A DNA stretch of 64,000 bases from JACVRW01 sp963808775 (lineage in GTDB: Bacteria > Actinomycetota > Thermoleophilia > Solirubrobacterales > Thermoleophilaceae). This document shows, in pieces, positions 41,020 to 50,245 of the stretch (the first letter of the stretch is position 1; the number at the start of each line of letters is the position of its first letter). The stretch covers positions 186,001 to 250,000 of the forward strand of contig CAWEGR010000005.1 of assembly GCA_963808775.1 (NCBI GenBank). The letters are read 5' to 3'. A program made the position numbers and the translations under genes. The notes under the pieces were generated by a model. That model was not told where the DNA came from and ran no database searches. It saw only the letters and a program-made list of their open reading frames with translations.

Positions 41020-42831
41020 ATGACGCGCCGCGTGGGAGAACGGCCGCTCGCGGTAAGCGGCGCGCTGCTCGTGGCGCTCGAGGCCCTGCTCGGCTCCCTG
41101 GGCGCGGAGGCCGGGCTGCTCTCGCTCGCGGCTCTGGTGCTCGCACCGGGCCTCGCGCTCGCTCCGCTGCTGCCGCGGCGCGTGCGGGACAGCCCGCTCG
41201 CCGTCCTCGCCGCGGTCCCCGTGCTCGGCATCGCCGCGAGCTCCGTCGTCCTGATCAGCCTCTCGAGCCTCGGAGCGCCGCTCGAGCCGGCGGTGATCCG
41301 GCTCGCGCTCGCCGGCCTCGTGGTCGTGGGCCTCCTGCTGCCGTGGCCCGAGACCGCCCGGCCGTTCGAGCGCGCCGACCTGCCGATCGCCGCTGGTCTC
41401 CTGCTGGCGCTGGGGGCGGGCGCCGTGCTGCAGGCGCGCGTGATCGGCGGCGACCCGATCCCCGGCAACGACTGGGCGAAGTACCTCCTCTACGCCGACG
41501 AGATCGCGCGGCAGGGCGAGCTCCTGATCGACAACCCGTTCTGGATGCTCGGCGTCCCGTTCCGCGAGGACCCGGCGGTGCCGGCGCTCTACGGCTCGTT
41601 CCTGTCGCTGAGCGGCGAGCCGGCCGCGGTCCTGGCGCACGGCATCTGGGTGTTCGCGGTCGCCTCGATCCTCGGGATCTTCGCGTTCACGCGGGCGTGC
41701 TGGGGCGACCTCGCCGGGGTGCTGGCCGCGGCGTTCTGGGCCGTGATGCCGATCTCGCAGGACATCCTCGCGTGGCACGGCGCGCCCAACCTGGCGGCGA
41801 TCTGCCTGCTGATCCTGGTGCTCGCCTACGTGGCCGAATGCACCCGGGCGGGGCTCGAGCGGCCCGAGGCCGTGGGCCTCGGGCTGCTGCTGGTCGCGCT
41901 CGCCGCGACGCACCGGCTCAGCACGCTCGTGGGAGGGATGGCGATCGTCGTGGCCGTGGCCTGGGCGCTCGCCGCCACCGACCGCGCCGGGCGCAGGCCG
42001 ATCCTCACCGGGCTCGGCACGGCCGCGCTCGCGGCGCTCGTGATCTGCCCCGCGGTGGTCTACGACCTCGTCGAGCGCGGCCGGACGTTCGGCGGCACGC
42101 AGGACTATCGCGCCTACCTGTCGGCGAAGGTCGACCTCGGCCCGGTGGCGGGCGACCTCTCCGTGATCTTCACGGTGCTCGCCCTGTTGGCGATCGCCCT
42201 CGTGGTGCGCCGCGCGGCGAGCGACCGCGCGGTGGCCCTGCTGCTGTCGCTGCTCGCCGTGATCGCGGCCCTCGCCTACTCGTGGCTGCTCGAGATCCCG
42301 ATGGCCTACTTCCGCATGGCGTACTTCCTGCCGGTCGCGCTCGTCCCGCTCGTGGCCCTCGCGCTCGTCGAACACCTGCGGCCGCGCCACGCCGCGATCG
42401 CGGCGGGCGTGGCCTCGCTGGCGATCGCGGCGTTCGCCTGGGACCAGGGCTCGAACGTCCGCGACTTCTACGGGTTCACGAACGAGGCCTCGCTGCGCGG
42501 GCTCGACGCGGTGAGCGCCGACCTGCGGCCCGGCGAGGTCGTGGTCACCGACCGCTGCTGGAGCTTCCAGGCCACCTGGCTGCTGCGGACGAGGACGCTG
42601 CCCGCGCTCGAGCCCGAGGACATCCAGCCGCGCGCCGAGCTGCGGCGGGCGCGCCAGGCGCGCGCGGTGCTCGACGGCACGCCGGCAGGCATGGCGCTCG
42701 CCCGCAGGCTCGGCATCCGCTACCTGATCGTCGACCCCACCTGCACGGACACGCGCGAGCGCCCGACGCGGCCGCCCGTGGTGGGCACCCCGCTGTTCGT
42801 GAGCAAGCGTCTGGTGGTCCTGCGGCTGTGA
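41020..42831 (+). CDS. Polytopic membrane protein, GT-C/PMT-like glycosyltransferase candidate
   Basis: This 603-residue protein has about 12-13 hydrophobic segments and a conserved-looking first large loop (IGGDPIPGNDWAKYLLYADE, then LLIDNPFWMLGVPFREDP) where GT-C transferases hold catalytic acidic residues. A soluble C-terminal part (FQATWLLRTRTLPALEPEDI) would face outside. No exact family could be named; a role in polysaccharide assembly is inferred from the layout and from overlap with the O-antigen ligase-like gene (GTGA at 42828). The start lies 23 bases from the divergent secreted-protein gene, and GGGGGA precedes the ATG. Confidence 0.75.
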   Translation: MTRRVGERPLAVSGALLVALEALLGSLGAEAGLLSLAALVLAPGLALAPLLPRRVRDSPLAVLAAVPVLGIAASSVVLISLSSLGAPLEPAVIRLALAGLVVVGLLLPWPETARPFERADLPIAAGLLLALGAGAVLQARVIGGDPIPGNDWAKYLLYADEIARQGELLIDNPFWMLGVPFREDPAVPALYGSFLSLSGEPAAVLAHGIWVFAVASILGIFAFTRACWGDLAGVLAAAFWAVMPISQDILAWHGAPNLAAICLLILVLAYVAECTRAGLERPEAVGLGLLLVALAATHRLSTLVGGMAIVVAVAWALAATDRAGRRPILTGLGTAALAALVICPAVVYDLVERGRTFGGTQDYRAYLSAKVDLGPVAGDLSVIFTVLALLAIALVVRRAASDRAVALLLSLLAVIAALAYSWLLEIPMAYFRMAYFLPVALVPLVALALVEHLRPRHAAIAAGVASLAIAAFAWDQGSNVRDFYGFTNEASLRGLDAVSADLRPGEVVVTDRCWSFQATWLLRTRTLPALEPEDIQPRAELRRARQARAVLDGTPAGMALARRLGIRYLIVDPTCTDTRERPTRPPVVGTPLFVSKRLVVLRL

Positions 42832-44032
42832 GCGCGCCGCTCGCGGCCGCGCTGCGGGCCGCCGCCGGGCGCCCCGCGCTGGCGATCTACCTGCTGGCGC
42901 TGCTCGCCCTTGGGTTCAAGTGGCTCTCGCCGCTGTCGTCGTTCCACGACAACGCGGGCTGGAGCGACGTGCTCGTCGCCGCTGCCGCCGTCGCGTGGCT
43001 CGTCGAACGCGCGCGCGAGCGGAGCTTTCCGCGGCCGCGGCTCTTCCACCTCGCCCTGGCGCTCTGGCTCGCGGCGGCGCTGCTGTCGCTCGCCTTCGCG
43101 GACGCGAAGGGCACGGGCGCGCGCAACGTGCTGCTGCTGGCCGAGCTCGCGGTGCTGGCCGTCCTGACCTCGGAGTTCGCGTCCGACCGCGACGGGCTCG
43201 CCGCGATCGTTGTGACGGTCGCGCTGACCGCGCTCGGGACTGCCGCGCTGGCGCTCGCGGGCCTGGTCCTCTTCTACGCCGGCGAGTCGACCTCGCTGAT
43301 CGGCGCCTATGGGGAGCAGTTCATCGCAGTCGGACAGCTACGCGCGCGTCACGGCGGGCTTCGACACGCCCGCCGCTGCTCGCGAGCTACTGCATCTTCG
43401 CGTCGGCGGTGGTGGCGCGCGAGGACTCGCCGCTGCCCGTGAGCGTCACGCTCGTCACGCAGGTGGCGCTGTCCGTCGTCGTCGTCGCGACGCTCTCTCG
43501 AGGCGCCCTTGCGTTCTTCGTCGCGATGGCGATCCGCGCGGCGTACCGGCGCCGCGACCGAGCGTACTGCCATGCGCGATCGCGATCGCGTGCGTGGTCG
43601 CGGCAGTGGCGGTGCTCGCCCTGCTCACCGTCGGGCGGCCTCGCATCTCGACCCGACCAGGCCGTCGAGCATCAGCTACGAGGTCCCGGATCCGGGCAAC
43701 CGCCGCCAGGCGTTCGACACGGGGCTCGACACGCTCGCCGACCATCCGATCGCCGGCAAGGGTCCGGGCACCTACGTCTCGCTGAACCGCGGCTTCCCGT
43801 TCCGCGCCCACTTCACCCCGCTGAACGTGGCGGCGACGATGGGCCTGCCCGCGCTGGCGGCGCTCACGTTCCTGATCGTGGTGCTCTGGCGCGAGCGCCG
43901 AAGGCCCACGTCGATCGCCACCTGGAGCGGCCTGATCGGGCTGGCGCTCGACGGCATGGCGCAGGACATCGAGCACTTCCGGCACGTCTGGGTGATGATC
44001 GGGCTGGCGGACGCCGAGCGAAGACCGGCTAA
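42828..44032 (+). CDS. O-antigen ligase-like membrane protein (multiple frameshifts)
   Basis: This polytopic protein of about 400 residues resembles Wzy/WaaL polymerases or ligases. The first part is hydrophobic (RPALAIYLLALLALGFKWLS) up to GLVLFYAGESTSLIG. The family-typical outer loop then continues in other frames: SDSYARVTAGFDTP, LLASYCIFASAVVARED, and finally DTLADHPIAGKGPGTYVSLN, NVAATMGLPALAALTFLIVV. Breaks occur near 43325, 43380, 43570 and 43640. The GTG start overlaps the GT-C-like gene. The exact end is uncertain (TAA at 44032 or a later stop at 44075), and it overlaps the convergent glycosyltransferase. Confidence 0.75.
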
Positions 44033-45033
44033 CGATGCGGTCGCGGCTGATCCAGCCCACGCGCCTCATCGATGACGCCCATCGCAGCCCCGGCGAGCTG
44101 AGACAGGTCCTTCAGCGCCACGAGCGCCGGGATGCGCCACCACTCGCCGGGGGGCAACGTGCGCCGAGCGCGCCGCATCGGCAGCCAGAGATAGGCGGCG
44201 GCGCCCGCCGCCGCGAGCACCCTGCCGGGGGTGCCTCCCTTGACGACGAGCGCCGGCCCGATGGTCCATGCCGCGAGCCGCGCGGCGTGCCGCTTGCGGC
44301 CCTTCGTCCTGATGTCCCCGCGCGTGTAGGTGGCGAACATCCGCGCGGTCTCGCCCCAGCTCGTGCGCGGACGCCACCGGACCGTCGCGTCCTCGGCGAG
44401 GGTGGGCTGGAAGCCGCTCTCGATCGCCGCCGCGCTGAACGCGAAGTCCTCGCCCGCGTAGACGTGCTCCGGGAAGCCCCCGACCGCATCGAAGGCGGCG
44501 CGCGAGAAGGCCATCGAGCGGCCCCCCGCGTGCTCGGGCCGGAAGTCGCGGCCGAAGAGCCGATGGGCGACGCGGACCGCGGGGGTGGTCTCCTCGATCT
44601 CGTCCATCACGGGGTAGTGCGCGCACGCGACCGCTCGGTCGAGCGGGGTCTCGGCCTCGACGACGAACGTGCCGGCCGCGATCTCGCCGCGCTCGCGCGC
44701 GTCCTTCAGTGCCCGCAGCCAGCCGCGGACGGGCCGGCAGCCGGCGTCCGTACAGGCGATCCAGTCGTGGCGCGCCTCGCGCACGGCAACGTTGCGGCCC
44801 GCGGCGATGTTCGTGCCGGGTGCGATCACCACACGGATCGGAGGCAGGCGGTCCTGGCGGCCCTCGATCTCGTCGAGCGTCCCGTCGTCCGAGCCGCCGT
44901 CCACGACGACGATCTCGTCCGGCATCTCCGCCTGCTCCGTCAGGGCGTCGAGCAGGTCGGCGAAACCCCGCCTGTCGTTCCGCACTGTGACAATCAGCGA
45001 GACGGGCAGATCTGAGTGGTCTCCCGCAACCAT
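44029..45033 (-). CDS. Glycosyltransferase family 2
   Basis: This 334-residue GT-A transferase adds a sugar in polysaccharide assembly. The N-terminal nucleotide-binding region is LIVTVRNDRRGFADLLDALT and EIVVVDGGSDDGTLDEI. CTDAGCRPVRGWL fits the metal-binding position, and FPEHVYAGEDFAFSAAAIES is the acceptor/catalytic motif. Two C-terminal hydrophobic segments suggest membrane association. ATG 45033 or 45036 may be used. It is divergent from the methyltransferase at 45051. Confidence 0.88.
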   Translation of the reverse strand: MVAGDHSDLPVSLIVTVRNDRRGFADLLDALTEQAEMPDEIVVVDGGSDDGTLDEIEGRQDRLPPIRVVIAPGTNIAAGRNVAVREARHDWIACTDAGCRPVRGWLRALKDARERGEIAAGTFVVEAETPLDRAVACAHYPVMDEIEETTPAVRVAHRLFGRDFRPEHAGGRSMAFSRAAFDAVGGFPEHVYAGEDFAFSAAAIESGFQPTLAEDATVRWRPRTSWGETARMFATYTRGDIRTKGRKRHAARLAAWTIGPALVVKGGTPGRVLAAAGAAAYLWLPMRRARRTLPPGEWWRIPALVALKDLSQLAGAAMGVIDEARGLDQPRPHR

Positions 45034-45050
45034 CACGGGAAGTATCGGAC

Positions 45051-45983
45051 TTGGCGCAGACTCTGCTGAGACAACGCTTGCACGGGCTTTCCCGGCTGAT
45101 CCCTGCCGGGCCGCGCGCCCGGCTCTCGGCGTGGCTTCGAAGCAGAGGCTTCAAGCCGGACGCCCGTTACCGCATCGCACTCGAGTATCCGACCTCCGCC
45201 TCGAACGAGCCGCGCTGGGATCCGCACCCGGAGCTCGAGCGGATCATCGCGGCCGGCGACGAGGTCTATCGCCGCTCGCTCGCGACGATCGCCGACCATC
45301 GAGAGGCGCTCGCGGGGATATCGCGGGAGTCCGACGATCCGACCGAGCCCCACTGGCTGAACGAGTGGATGCCGCCGCTCGACGGCGCGGCGATCTATGC
45401 CTTCATCCGCAGCCGAGCGCCCGCTCTCTACGTCGAGATCGGATCCGGAATGTCCACCAGGTTCGCGGCGCGGGCACGGCGCGACGGCGGGCCTGTCGAC
45501 CCGTCTCGTGTCCATCGATCCAAAGCCGCGAGCCGAGGTCGACCGGCTCTGCGACGAGGTCCTGCGTGTCGCGCTCGAGCAGGCGGACCTCTCGGTTTTC
45601 TCTGACCTCGGCGACGGCGACATCGTCTTCCTCGACGGCTCGCACCGCAGCTTCATGAACTCCGATGCGACGGTCTTCTTCCTCGAGATTCTGCCCCGCC
45701 TTCCAGGCGGAGTCCTCGTCGGGATCCACGACGTATTCCTTCCATACGACTATCCGCGGGACTACGCCGATCGCTACTACTCGGAGCAGTACCTGCTCGC
45801 GGCGCACCTGATCGCCGGCAACCCGGCGCTCGAGCCCGTGCTGCCGGCCTTCTATGCGTGCCGCCATTCTGAGCTGAAAATGCTCATCGACCCGCTCTGG
45901 TCTGACGGCTCCGCCTTCTGGCTCCGGGTCCGCAAGGGGGTCCGCACCTTCAGTGACTTCAGCCCCAGGCCGATAGCGTGTGA
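45051..45983 (+). CDS. SAM-dependent methyltransferase, class I (frameshifted)
   Basis: This protein of about 310 residues begins at a TTG (45051) with AQTLLRQRLHGLSRLIPAGP. It has a SAM-binding strand ALYVEIGSGMSTRFA near residue 128, after which the frame shifts near 45490. It continues as LVSIDPKPRAEVDRLC, DGDIVFLDGSHRSFM, GGVLVGIHDVFLPYDYPRDY. This is the Methyltransf_24-type layout. The second frame runs open to 46131, but a TGA at 45981 in an adjacent frame immediately precedes the next gene's GTG and is the more plausible end. The substrate is probably a sugar of the surface polymer. Confidence 0.75.
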
Positions 45984-45986
45984 AGG

Positions 45987-46759
45987 GTGGATTCACCGCA
46001 CGACACCGAGGCTCGACAGGCGGAGCTCAAGCGCTGGGCAGCAGAGCGTCAAAAGGCCGCGGACTCGGGCTCCGGCCAGCTCCGCAAGGGAACGAGGCTG
46101 GTGGAGCGAGTCGTTGGTGCCGAGCGGCTGACCCGCACCCTGTTTCGCGCGGATCACGTGCTGGACCGCGTGGGAGATCGCCTGTTCGGCCGTGGGCTCG
46201 AGACGTCGGGGCATATCACGCTTGCCGGAGCACGAGCGTGGTGACCGAGTGGGCTACGTGCCAACCGCCTGGCATGTGTTGCCCCGCGTGCTCCGTTACA
46301 TCGGCGTCTCTGAGAGCGACACCTTCATCGACTTTGGATGTGGCAAGGGCCGGGTCGTCCACCAGGCCGCGCGGTACCCATTCCGCAGGGTGATCGGCAT
46401 CGAGGTCGTGCCAGAGCTGGCCGAGATCGCCCGCGAGGCCATCGCCACCGGCAAGCACCGGTACAAGTGCCAGGACGTGCAGATCGTCGTCGCCGACGCC
46501 ACCGAATACGAGATCCCGGACGACCTCACCGTCGCCTACTTCTTCCGACCGTTTCGGAGAAGAGCCCTTGTCCACCGTCCTGCGAGCGATAGCCGCGTCG
46601 ATCGATCGCAACCCTCGACGCGTCTGGCTGGTCTATGCCTGGCCGATGAGCTCGCGTTCGACCGTCCTCGCCACTGACAGGTTCCGGCTCGTGAAGGAGC
46701 AGCGCTACAGCCTCATTCATCGCCGCAAGGACGGAGTGGCGATCTTCGAGAGCTGCTGA
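45987..46759 (+). CDS. Methyltransferase-domain protein (two frameshifts)
   Basis: A GTG start (45987) leads into a helical N-terminus (DSPHDTEARQAELKRWAAER). After a break near 46210 comes a methyltransferase core: VPTAWHVLPRVLRYIGVSES, FIDFGCGKGRVVHQAARYP, VIGIEVVPELAEIARE and VADATEYEIPDDLTVAYFFR. After a second break near 46555 come STVLRAIAASIDRNPRRVWL and the C-terminal LIHRRKDGVAIFESC. The DFGCGKGR motif I is clear. Total length is about 256 residues. The acceptor is unknown. It abuts the convergent kinase gene. Confidence 0.75.
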
Positions 46760-46766
46760 GCAGGGA

Positions 46767-47573
46767 CTAGGCGGCTGAGACCCTCTTGAGCAGATCGTCA
46801 GCCATCGCATCGGCCTCGCCACGGTCCCCCTGGAGCAGCAGCACGCCGTCGACGGCCAGCTTGATCGCGTGCATCGCCTCTTCCGTGCGCTTGATCGCCG
46901 CGACCGTGTTGGCGAACATCGCCAACGCCCCCCTTCCAGGGGAAAGCTCGGTGGGGCTCCACTCGGCGTCCGGCCGGTACTCCGTAAAGATCACGGCGCC
47001 CACGGGAAGCACGTCTTCGCCCGCCACCCCGCCGTAGCGGGAGATGTCGTGGTCGCTCTGCACGTTTTCGTCATCCCGGACGGAGACCGGCTTCGCGTAG
47101 GGATGGACGAGGCCCTTTTCGTCGAGCACCGCGAACTCGTCCGAGTAGTAGACGGCGCCCGCACGCACAAGTGCCAAGACCAGGCTCGTCTTGCCGGCGA
47201 AGCTCTGACCCGGGATGACGATCGCTCGCCCCTCGTGGGCCACGACGCCCGCGTGAATGAAGATTCGGTTCGGCGCATGAAGGCCGACGAAGATCCGTAG
47301 CTGGGCTTCCAGCAGCGTCACTGCGAAATCCAGATCGATCCCAGTGGTCACCGGGGAGCCGTCGATCAGGAACTCATACGTGCCATCAGGCCTTCCGAGC
47401 ACCGAGAACCAACCCTGTGCCTCTTCGAGCGGGCACGGCTTTGCGTCGGGCGGAAGCAGTGCCGGGATCCGGTCGAGCACATCTCGCGTGTCGGCGACCA
47501 CGCCTACGCGGGCGCCGAACGACTCGAACGCAATTTCCTCCGCGGCATCACTAATGCTGGCTGGATCCCCCAC
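46767..47573 (-). CDS. HprK-like serine kinase (RiPP/surface-protein associated)
   Basis: This 268-residue protein resembles HPr kinase/phosphorylase C-terminal domains found outside sugar regulation, often next to PqqD, lasso-peptide or nucleotidyltransferase genes. The P-loop is VIPGQSFAGKTSLVLALVRA near residues 117-135. A following VYYSDEFAVLDEKGLVHPY supplies the Asp/Glu catalytic region. The N-terminus begins at GTG 47573 (GDPASISDAAEEIAFESFGA); the open frame upstream crosses into the divergent gene. It is divergent by about 50 bases from the MauE-redoxin gene. The substrate could be the product at 50246-50914, by analogy with kinases that phosphorylate precursor peptides, but that is inference. 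Confidence 0.8.
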   Translation of the reverse strand: MGDPASISDAAEEIAFESFGARVGVVADTRDVLDRIPALLPPDAKPCPLEEAQGWFSVLGRPDGTYEFLIDGSPVTTGIDLDFAVTLLEAQLRIFVGLHAPNRIFIHAGVVAHEGRAIVIPGQSFAGKTSLVLALVRAGAVYYSDEFAVLDEKGLVHPYAKPVSVRDDENVQSDHDISRYGGVAGEDVLPVGAVIFTEYRPDAEWSPTELSPGRGALAMFANTVAAIKRTEEAMHAIKLAVDGVLLLQGDRGEADAMADDLLKRVSAA

Positions 47574-47623
47574 CGATAACCAATGATGACAGCGGTCGAA
47601 CCGAGGCGCTACGTTTGCTGAGT

Positions 47624-48703
47624 ATGGAAGGGATCGAACTTCTTGCAAGAGTGCTGCTCGCACTCGTTTTCGCGACCGCGGCGGTGGGCAAGTTCGCCGA
47701 CCCCGTGGGATCGCGCCGGGCGCTCGAGGACTTCGGTCTCTCGCAGCGCTATCTGAAGCCCGGCGGCGTTCTCCTCCCGACAGCGGAGCTCGCGATCGCG
47801 GTTGCGCTCCTCTTCCAGCCAACGGCGCGTTGGGGCGCCGTCGGGGCCCTCGTGCTCCTGCTCGTCTTCATCGCCGCGATCGCCCGAGCGATGGCGCGTG
47901 GCGAGGCGCCGGACTGCCACTGCTTCGGCCAGATCAGCTCAGCCCCCGCGGGACCCCGCACGCTGATCAGGAACGCGGTTCTCGCGGTGCCGGCATTGCT
48001 GGTCGCGGTCGATGGGCCCGGACAGAGCCTCGGCAACTGGATCGGGGACCGGTCTGCCGCTGAGCTCGTCGCCGTAGTTTCCGTTGCGGCAACGGTCGCG
48101 CTTGCCGGCATCGTCGTTCGGCTCTGGCTTACGAACAAGCAGTTGCGCGTCGATCTCGGGCGTGCGAAGGCGTCCGCGGCGGCGTTCCCGCCCGGGCTTC
48201 CAATCGGCGCAACGGCGCCGGCCTTCGAGCTTCCAGACGTCGACGGCGGGACGACGACGCTGGAGGGGCTGGTCGGACGCGGCGCCCCGGTCGCCTTGGT
48301 GTTCGTCAGCCCGAGCTGCAGCGCGTGCGTCGGCATGTTCGACGACCTGACGCGCTGGCAAACGATCCTTCCAGACCGCGTCACGATCGCGCTCGTAGCG
48401 GCCGGAGACAGCGAAGAGATCCGGCAGCTCGCCAAGGAGTACGGGTTGAAGAACGTGCTCATGCAGGGCAAGGACGCGGAGGTCTTCCACGCCTACCGCG
48501 CCAGCGCAACCCCGTCGGTGGTGATCGTGGGAGCCGATGGGAAGATCGCGAGCCCGACGAAGTCCACGCACGTGCTCGTGGAGGCGCTCGTCAGACGGGA
48601 GGTACGCAGTGCCGAGCCGCGTAGCGGAAAGCCCGCGGCAAGCCAGGGCGCAGGACGCCTCGAGGTGCTGCAGTGGCCGAACGCCTCCGACGCCAGTGGC
48701 TGA
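47624..48703 (+). CDS. MauE-type membrane protein fused to a thioredoxin-like domain
   Basis: This 359-residue fusion has an N-terminal DoxX/MauE-like four-helix domain (ELLARVLLALVFATAAVGKF) carrying the family cysteine pair in DCHCFGQ near residue 98. After another membrane segment and coiled linker comes a redoxin domain: GATAPAFELPDVDGGTTTLE, then VALVFVSPSCSACVGMFDDL with a CSAC active site near residue 231. In Mau systems, MauE and MauD are needed for disulphide formation in the cysteine-rich methylamine dehydrogenase small subunit. Here the two activities are one protein and the cysteine-rich candidate substrate is encoded at 50246-50914. ATG 47624 is the start. Confidence 0.88.
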   Translation: MEGIELLARVLLALVFATAAVGKFADPVGSRRALEDFGLSQRYLKPGGVLLPTAELAIAVALLFQPTARWGAVGALVLLLVFIAAIARAMARGEAPDCHCFGQISSAPAGPRTLIRNAVLAVPALLVAVDGPGQSLGNWIGDRSAAELVAVVSVAATVALAGIVVRLWLTNKQLRVDLGRAKASAAAFPPGLPIGATAPAFELPDVDGGTTTLEGLVGRGAPVALVFVSPSCSACVGMFDDLTRWQTILPDRVTIALVAAGDSEEIRQLAKEYGLKNVLMQGKDAEVFHAYRASATPSVVIVGADGKIASPTKSTHVLVEALVRREVRSAEPRSGKPAASQGAGRLEVLQWPNASDASG

Positions 48704-49716
48704 GGGTGCCCGAGCAGACCGAGCCGCCCGACCTCCCCGATAGAGGACGGGACAGGGGTGACCTCCTGGAGGAGTTCGCCGTTCGGGCAAGCACGGCCGC
48801 TCGTACATCGAGGCTCGACGCAGCTGCGGCAGAGATAGTGCGTGCATTTGCGGAGGTGGGAGTGCAGCCGCTCTTGCTCAAGGGCGCCGCGCTCGCCCGA
48901 ACCCTTTACCGGAGCGACGAGACTCGGGGTTACTTCGATATTGACCTGCTGGTTTCGCCCGATGCTGTCGGGGCCGCCGGCCGTGTCCTCCACGGTCTGG
49001 GCTATCGGAATGTGACCGCGCTGCAGGGAGTTGAGGGCGTGGCGGGCAGCGTGCACGCGGAGATGTGGTCGGCACTCCTCCCAGATTTCGGAAATCTGAC
49101 GGTCGATCTGCACTGGCGGCTCGATGGATGCGAGGTACAGGCGGAGACCGCTTGGTCCGTGCTCGACGCGGAGCACGCCATCATCGAGCTGGCCGGCCGG
49201 GACGTCCGCACGCTCAGCCGCCCGGGCCTCGCACTCCACCTGGCCCTCCATGCAGCTCAACACGGGCGCGAGGACCTCAAGGCGATCGCCGACCTGAGCC
49301 GTGGGATCGAGCGCTGGCCACCGGAGATCTGGGGCCGTGCGGCCGGCCTGGCCCGCGAGTTGGCGGCCACCGAGGCATTCGGAGCAGGACTGCGGCTCGT
49401 TCCTGAAGGCGAGCTGATTGCCCGCCAGCTGGGTTTGCCGAGTGGCGCCGGCGTCCTATGGGAGCTCGAGCACCGCGGCACACGCCCGCGCGGCACGTTC
49501 CACCTGCGAGCTTTCAGCGAGGCTCATAGCTGGCGCGAGCGATTGACGCTGCTGCGCCGGTCGCTCGTGCCAACGCGCGCTTGGATCGTCTGGGAACACC
49601 CCGACGCTGCCACCAGCCCTCTCCGCCTCATCGCCGCGTACGGCCGGCACCTTGTTCGGGCGCCCGGCTGGGCAGTGCGCGCATGGCTCTTCTCGCGGCG
49701 CCGCCCGAAGGCCTGA
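48673..49716 (+). CDS. Nucleotidyltransferase family protein (NTP_transf_5 type)
   Basis: This 347-residue protein has the minimal nucleotidyltransferase signature LLLKGAALARTLYRSDETRG followed by YFDIDLLVSPD near residue 95, where two Asp residues bind metal. Later motifs LTVDLHWRLDG and LALHLALHAAQHGREDLKAI match the family described as an uncharacterised nucleotidyltransferase, which often accompanies PqqD, HprK-like kinase and lasso-peptide genes. GTG 48673 overlaps the redoxin gene by 31 bases; a second in-frame GTG at 48706 would remove the overlap. The nucleotide and acceptor are unknown. Confidence 0.84.
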   Translation: MAERLRRQWLRVPEQTEPPDLPDRGRDRGDLLEEFAVRASTAARTSRLDAAAAEIVRAFAEVGVQPLLLKGAALARTLYRSDETRGYFDIDLLVSPDAVGAAGRVLHGLGYRNVTALQGVEGVAGSVHAEMWSALLPDFGNLTVDLHWRLDGCEVQAETAWSVLDAEHAIIELAGRDVRTLSRPGLALHLALHAAQHGREDLKAIADLSRGIERWPPEIWGRAAGLARELAATEAFGAGLRLVPEGELIARQLGLPSGAGVLWELEHRGTRPRGTFHLRAFSEAHSWRERLTLLRRSLVPTRAWIVWEHPDAATSPLRLIAAYGRHLVRAPGWAVRAWLFSRRRPKA

Positions 49717-49743
49717 CCGCGGGCAAGTCCGTATGGGCGGTGC

Positions 49744-50245
49744 TCAGTCGCTTGAGGCGGATGCGGCTTCGAGCGCGCCGATTCGAACGTCGAGCGCCTT
49801 CACAGCCTCCACCATTGCCCCGACCAGAGCCTGGACGTCCTCGCTCGTCAACGAGGTAGGCGTATCGCTGAGACGCTCGAGCGCCTCGGCCAGCGGGTTG
49901 GCGCCGGCCTTCGCCCTCTCGTCGGACACCGACGAGGCGCCTAGGCGCTCGAGCTGCTCCGTACGCGAGCGGAGCTCTTCCACGGCAGCCGCAACCATCC
50001 GGGCAAGTCCACCGTAGTCGACCATCAGGTATCCGCTCTCGTTTTCGACCACGAGGTCGGGGAAAACCGCCCGTACGTCTTGGGCGATCACCCCGGCTTG
50101 GGTCTGCCCACCGCGTCCCGGAGAGCTCCGGAAGTGGAGTGTCGTAGCGCCAGCGCCACGACACTCCACGAAGCTCCCGAACACCCGCAAGGGCGCTATC
50201 CGGACGCGGCCAGAGGCCGCCCATCCGCGACGAAGGACAGCCCGG
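49744..50245 (-). CDS. Peptidase S74-type intramolecular chaperone region, frameshifted continuation of the PqqD protein
   Basis: Downstream of the TAG that ends the PqqD/Cys-rich frame, the same S74 domain continues. SDARLKRDIQPLG is at the end of the previous feature, LAGVRELRGVSWRWRYDTPL (same frame after the TAG) follows, and then, one frame over, QTQAGVIAQDVRAVFPDLVV and YLMVDYGGLARMVAAAVEEL. The last part ends in a coiled-coil, LRSRTEQLERLG, and stops at 49744. S74 domains trimerise, assist folding of the preceding fibre-like part, and often release themselves by autoproteolysis. Whether this copy is one protein with the PqqD part depends on whether the stop and frameshift near 50120 are sequence errors. 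Confidence 0.65.
50134..50169. repeat. Perfect 12-bp inverted repeat within the S74 coding region
   Basis: The arms GTGGAGTGTCGT (50134-50145) and ACGACACTCCAC (50158-50169) are exactly complementary around a 12-base loop AGCGCCAGCGCC. They fall in the codons for the VSWRWRYDT part of the S74 domain. Such a long perfect dyad inside a gene is unusual. It may be fortuitous, a regulatory hairpin or a cause of the nearby assembly indels. Confidence 0.6.
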
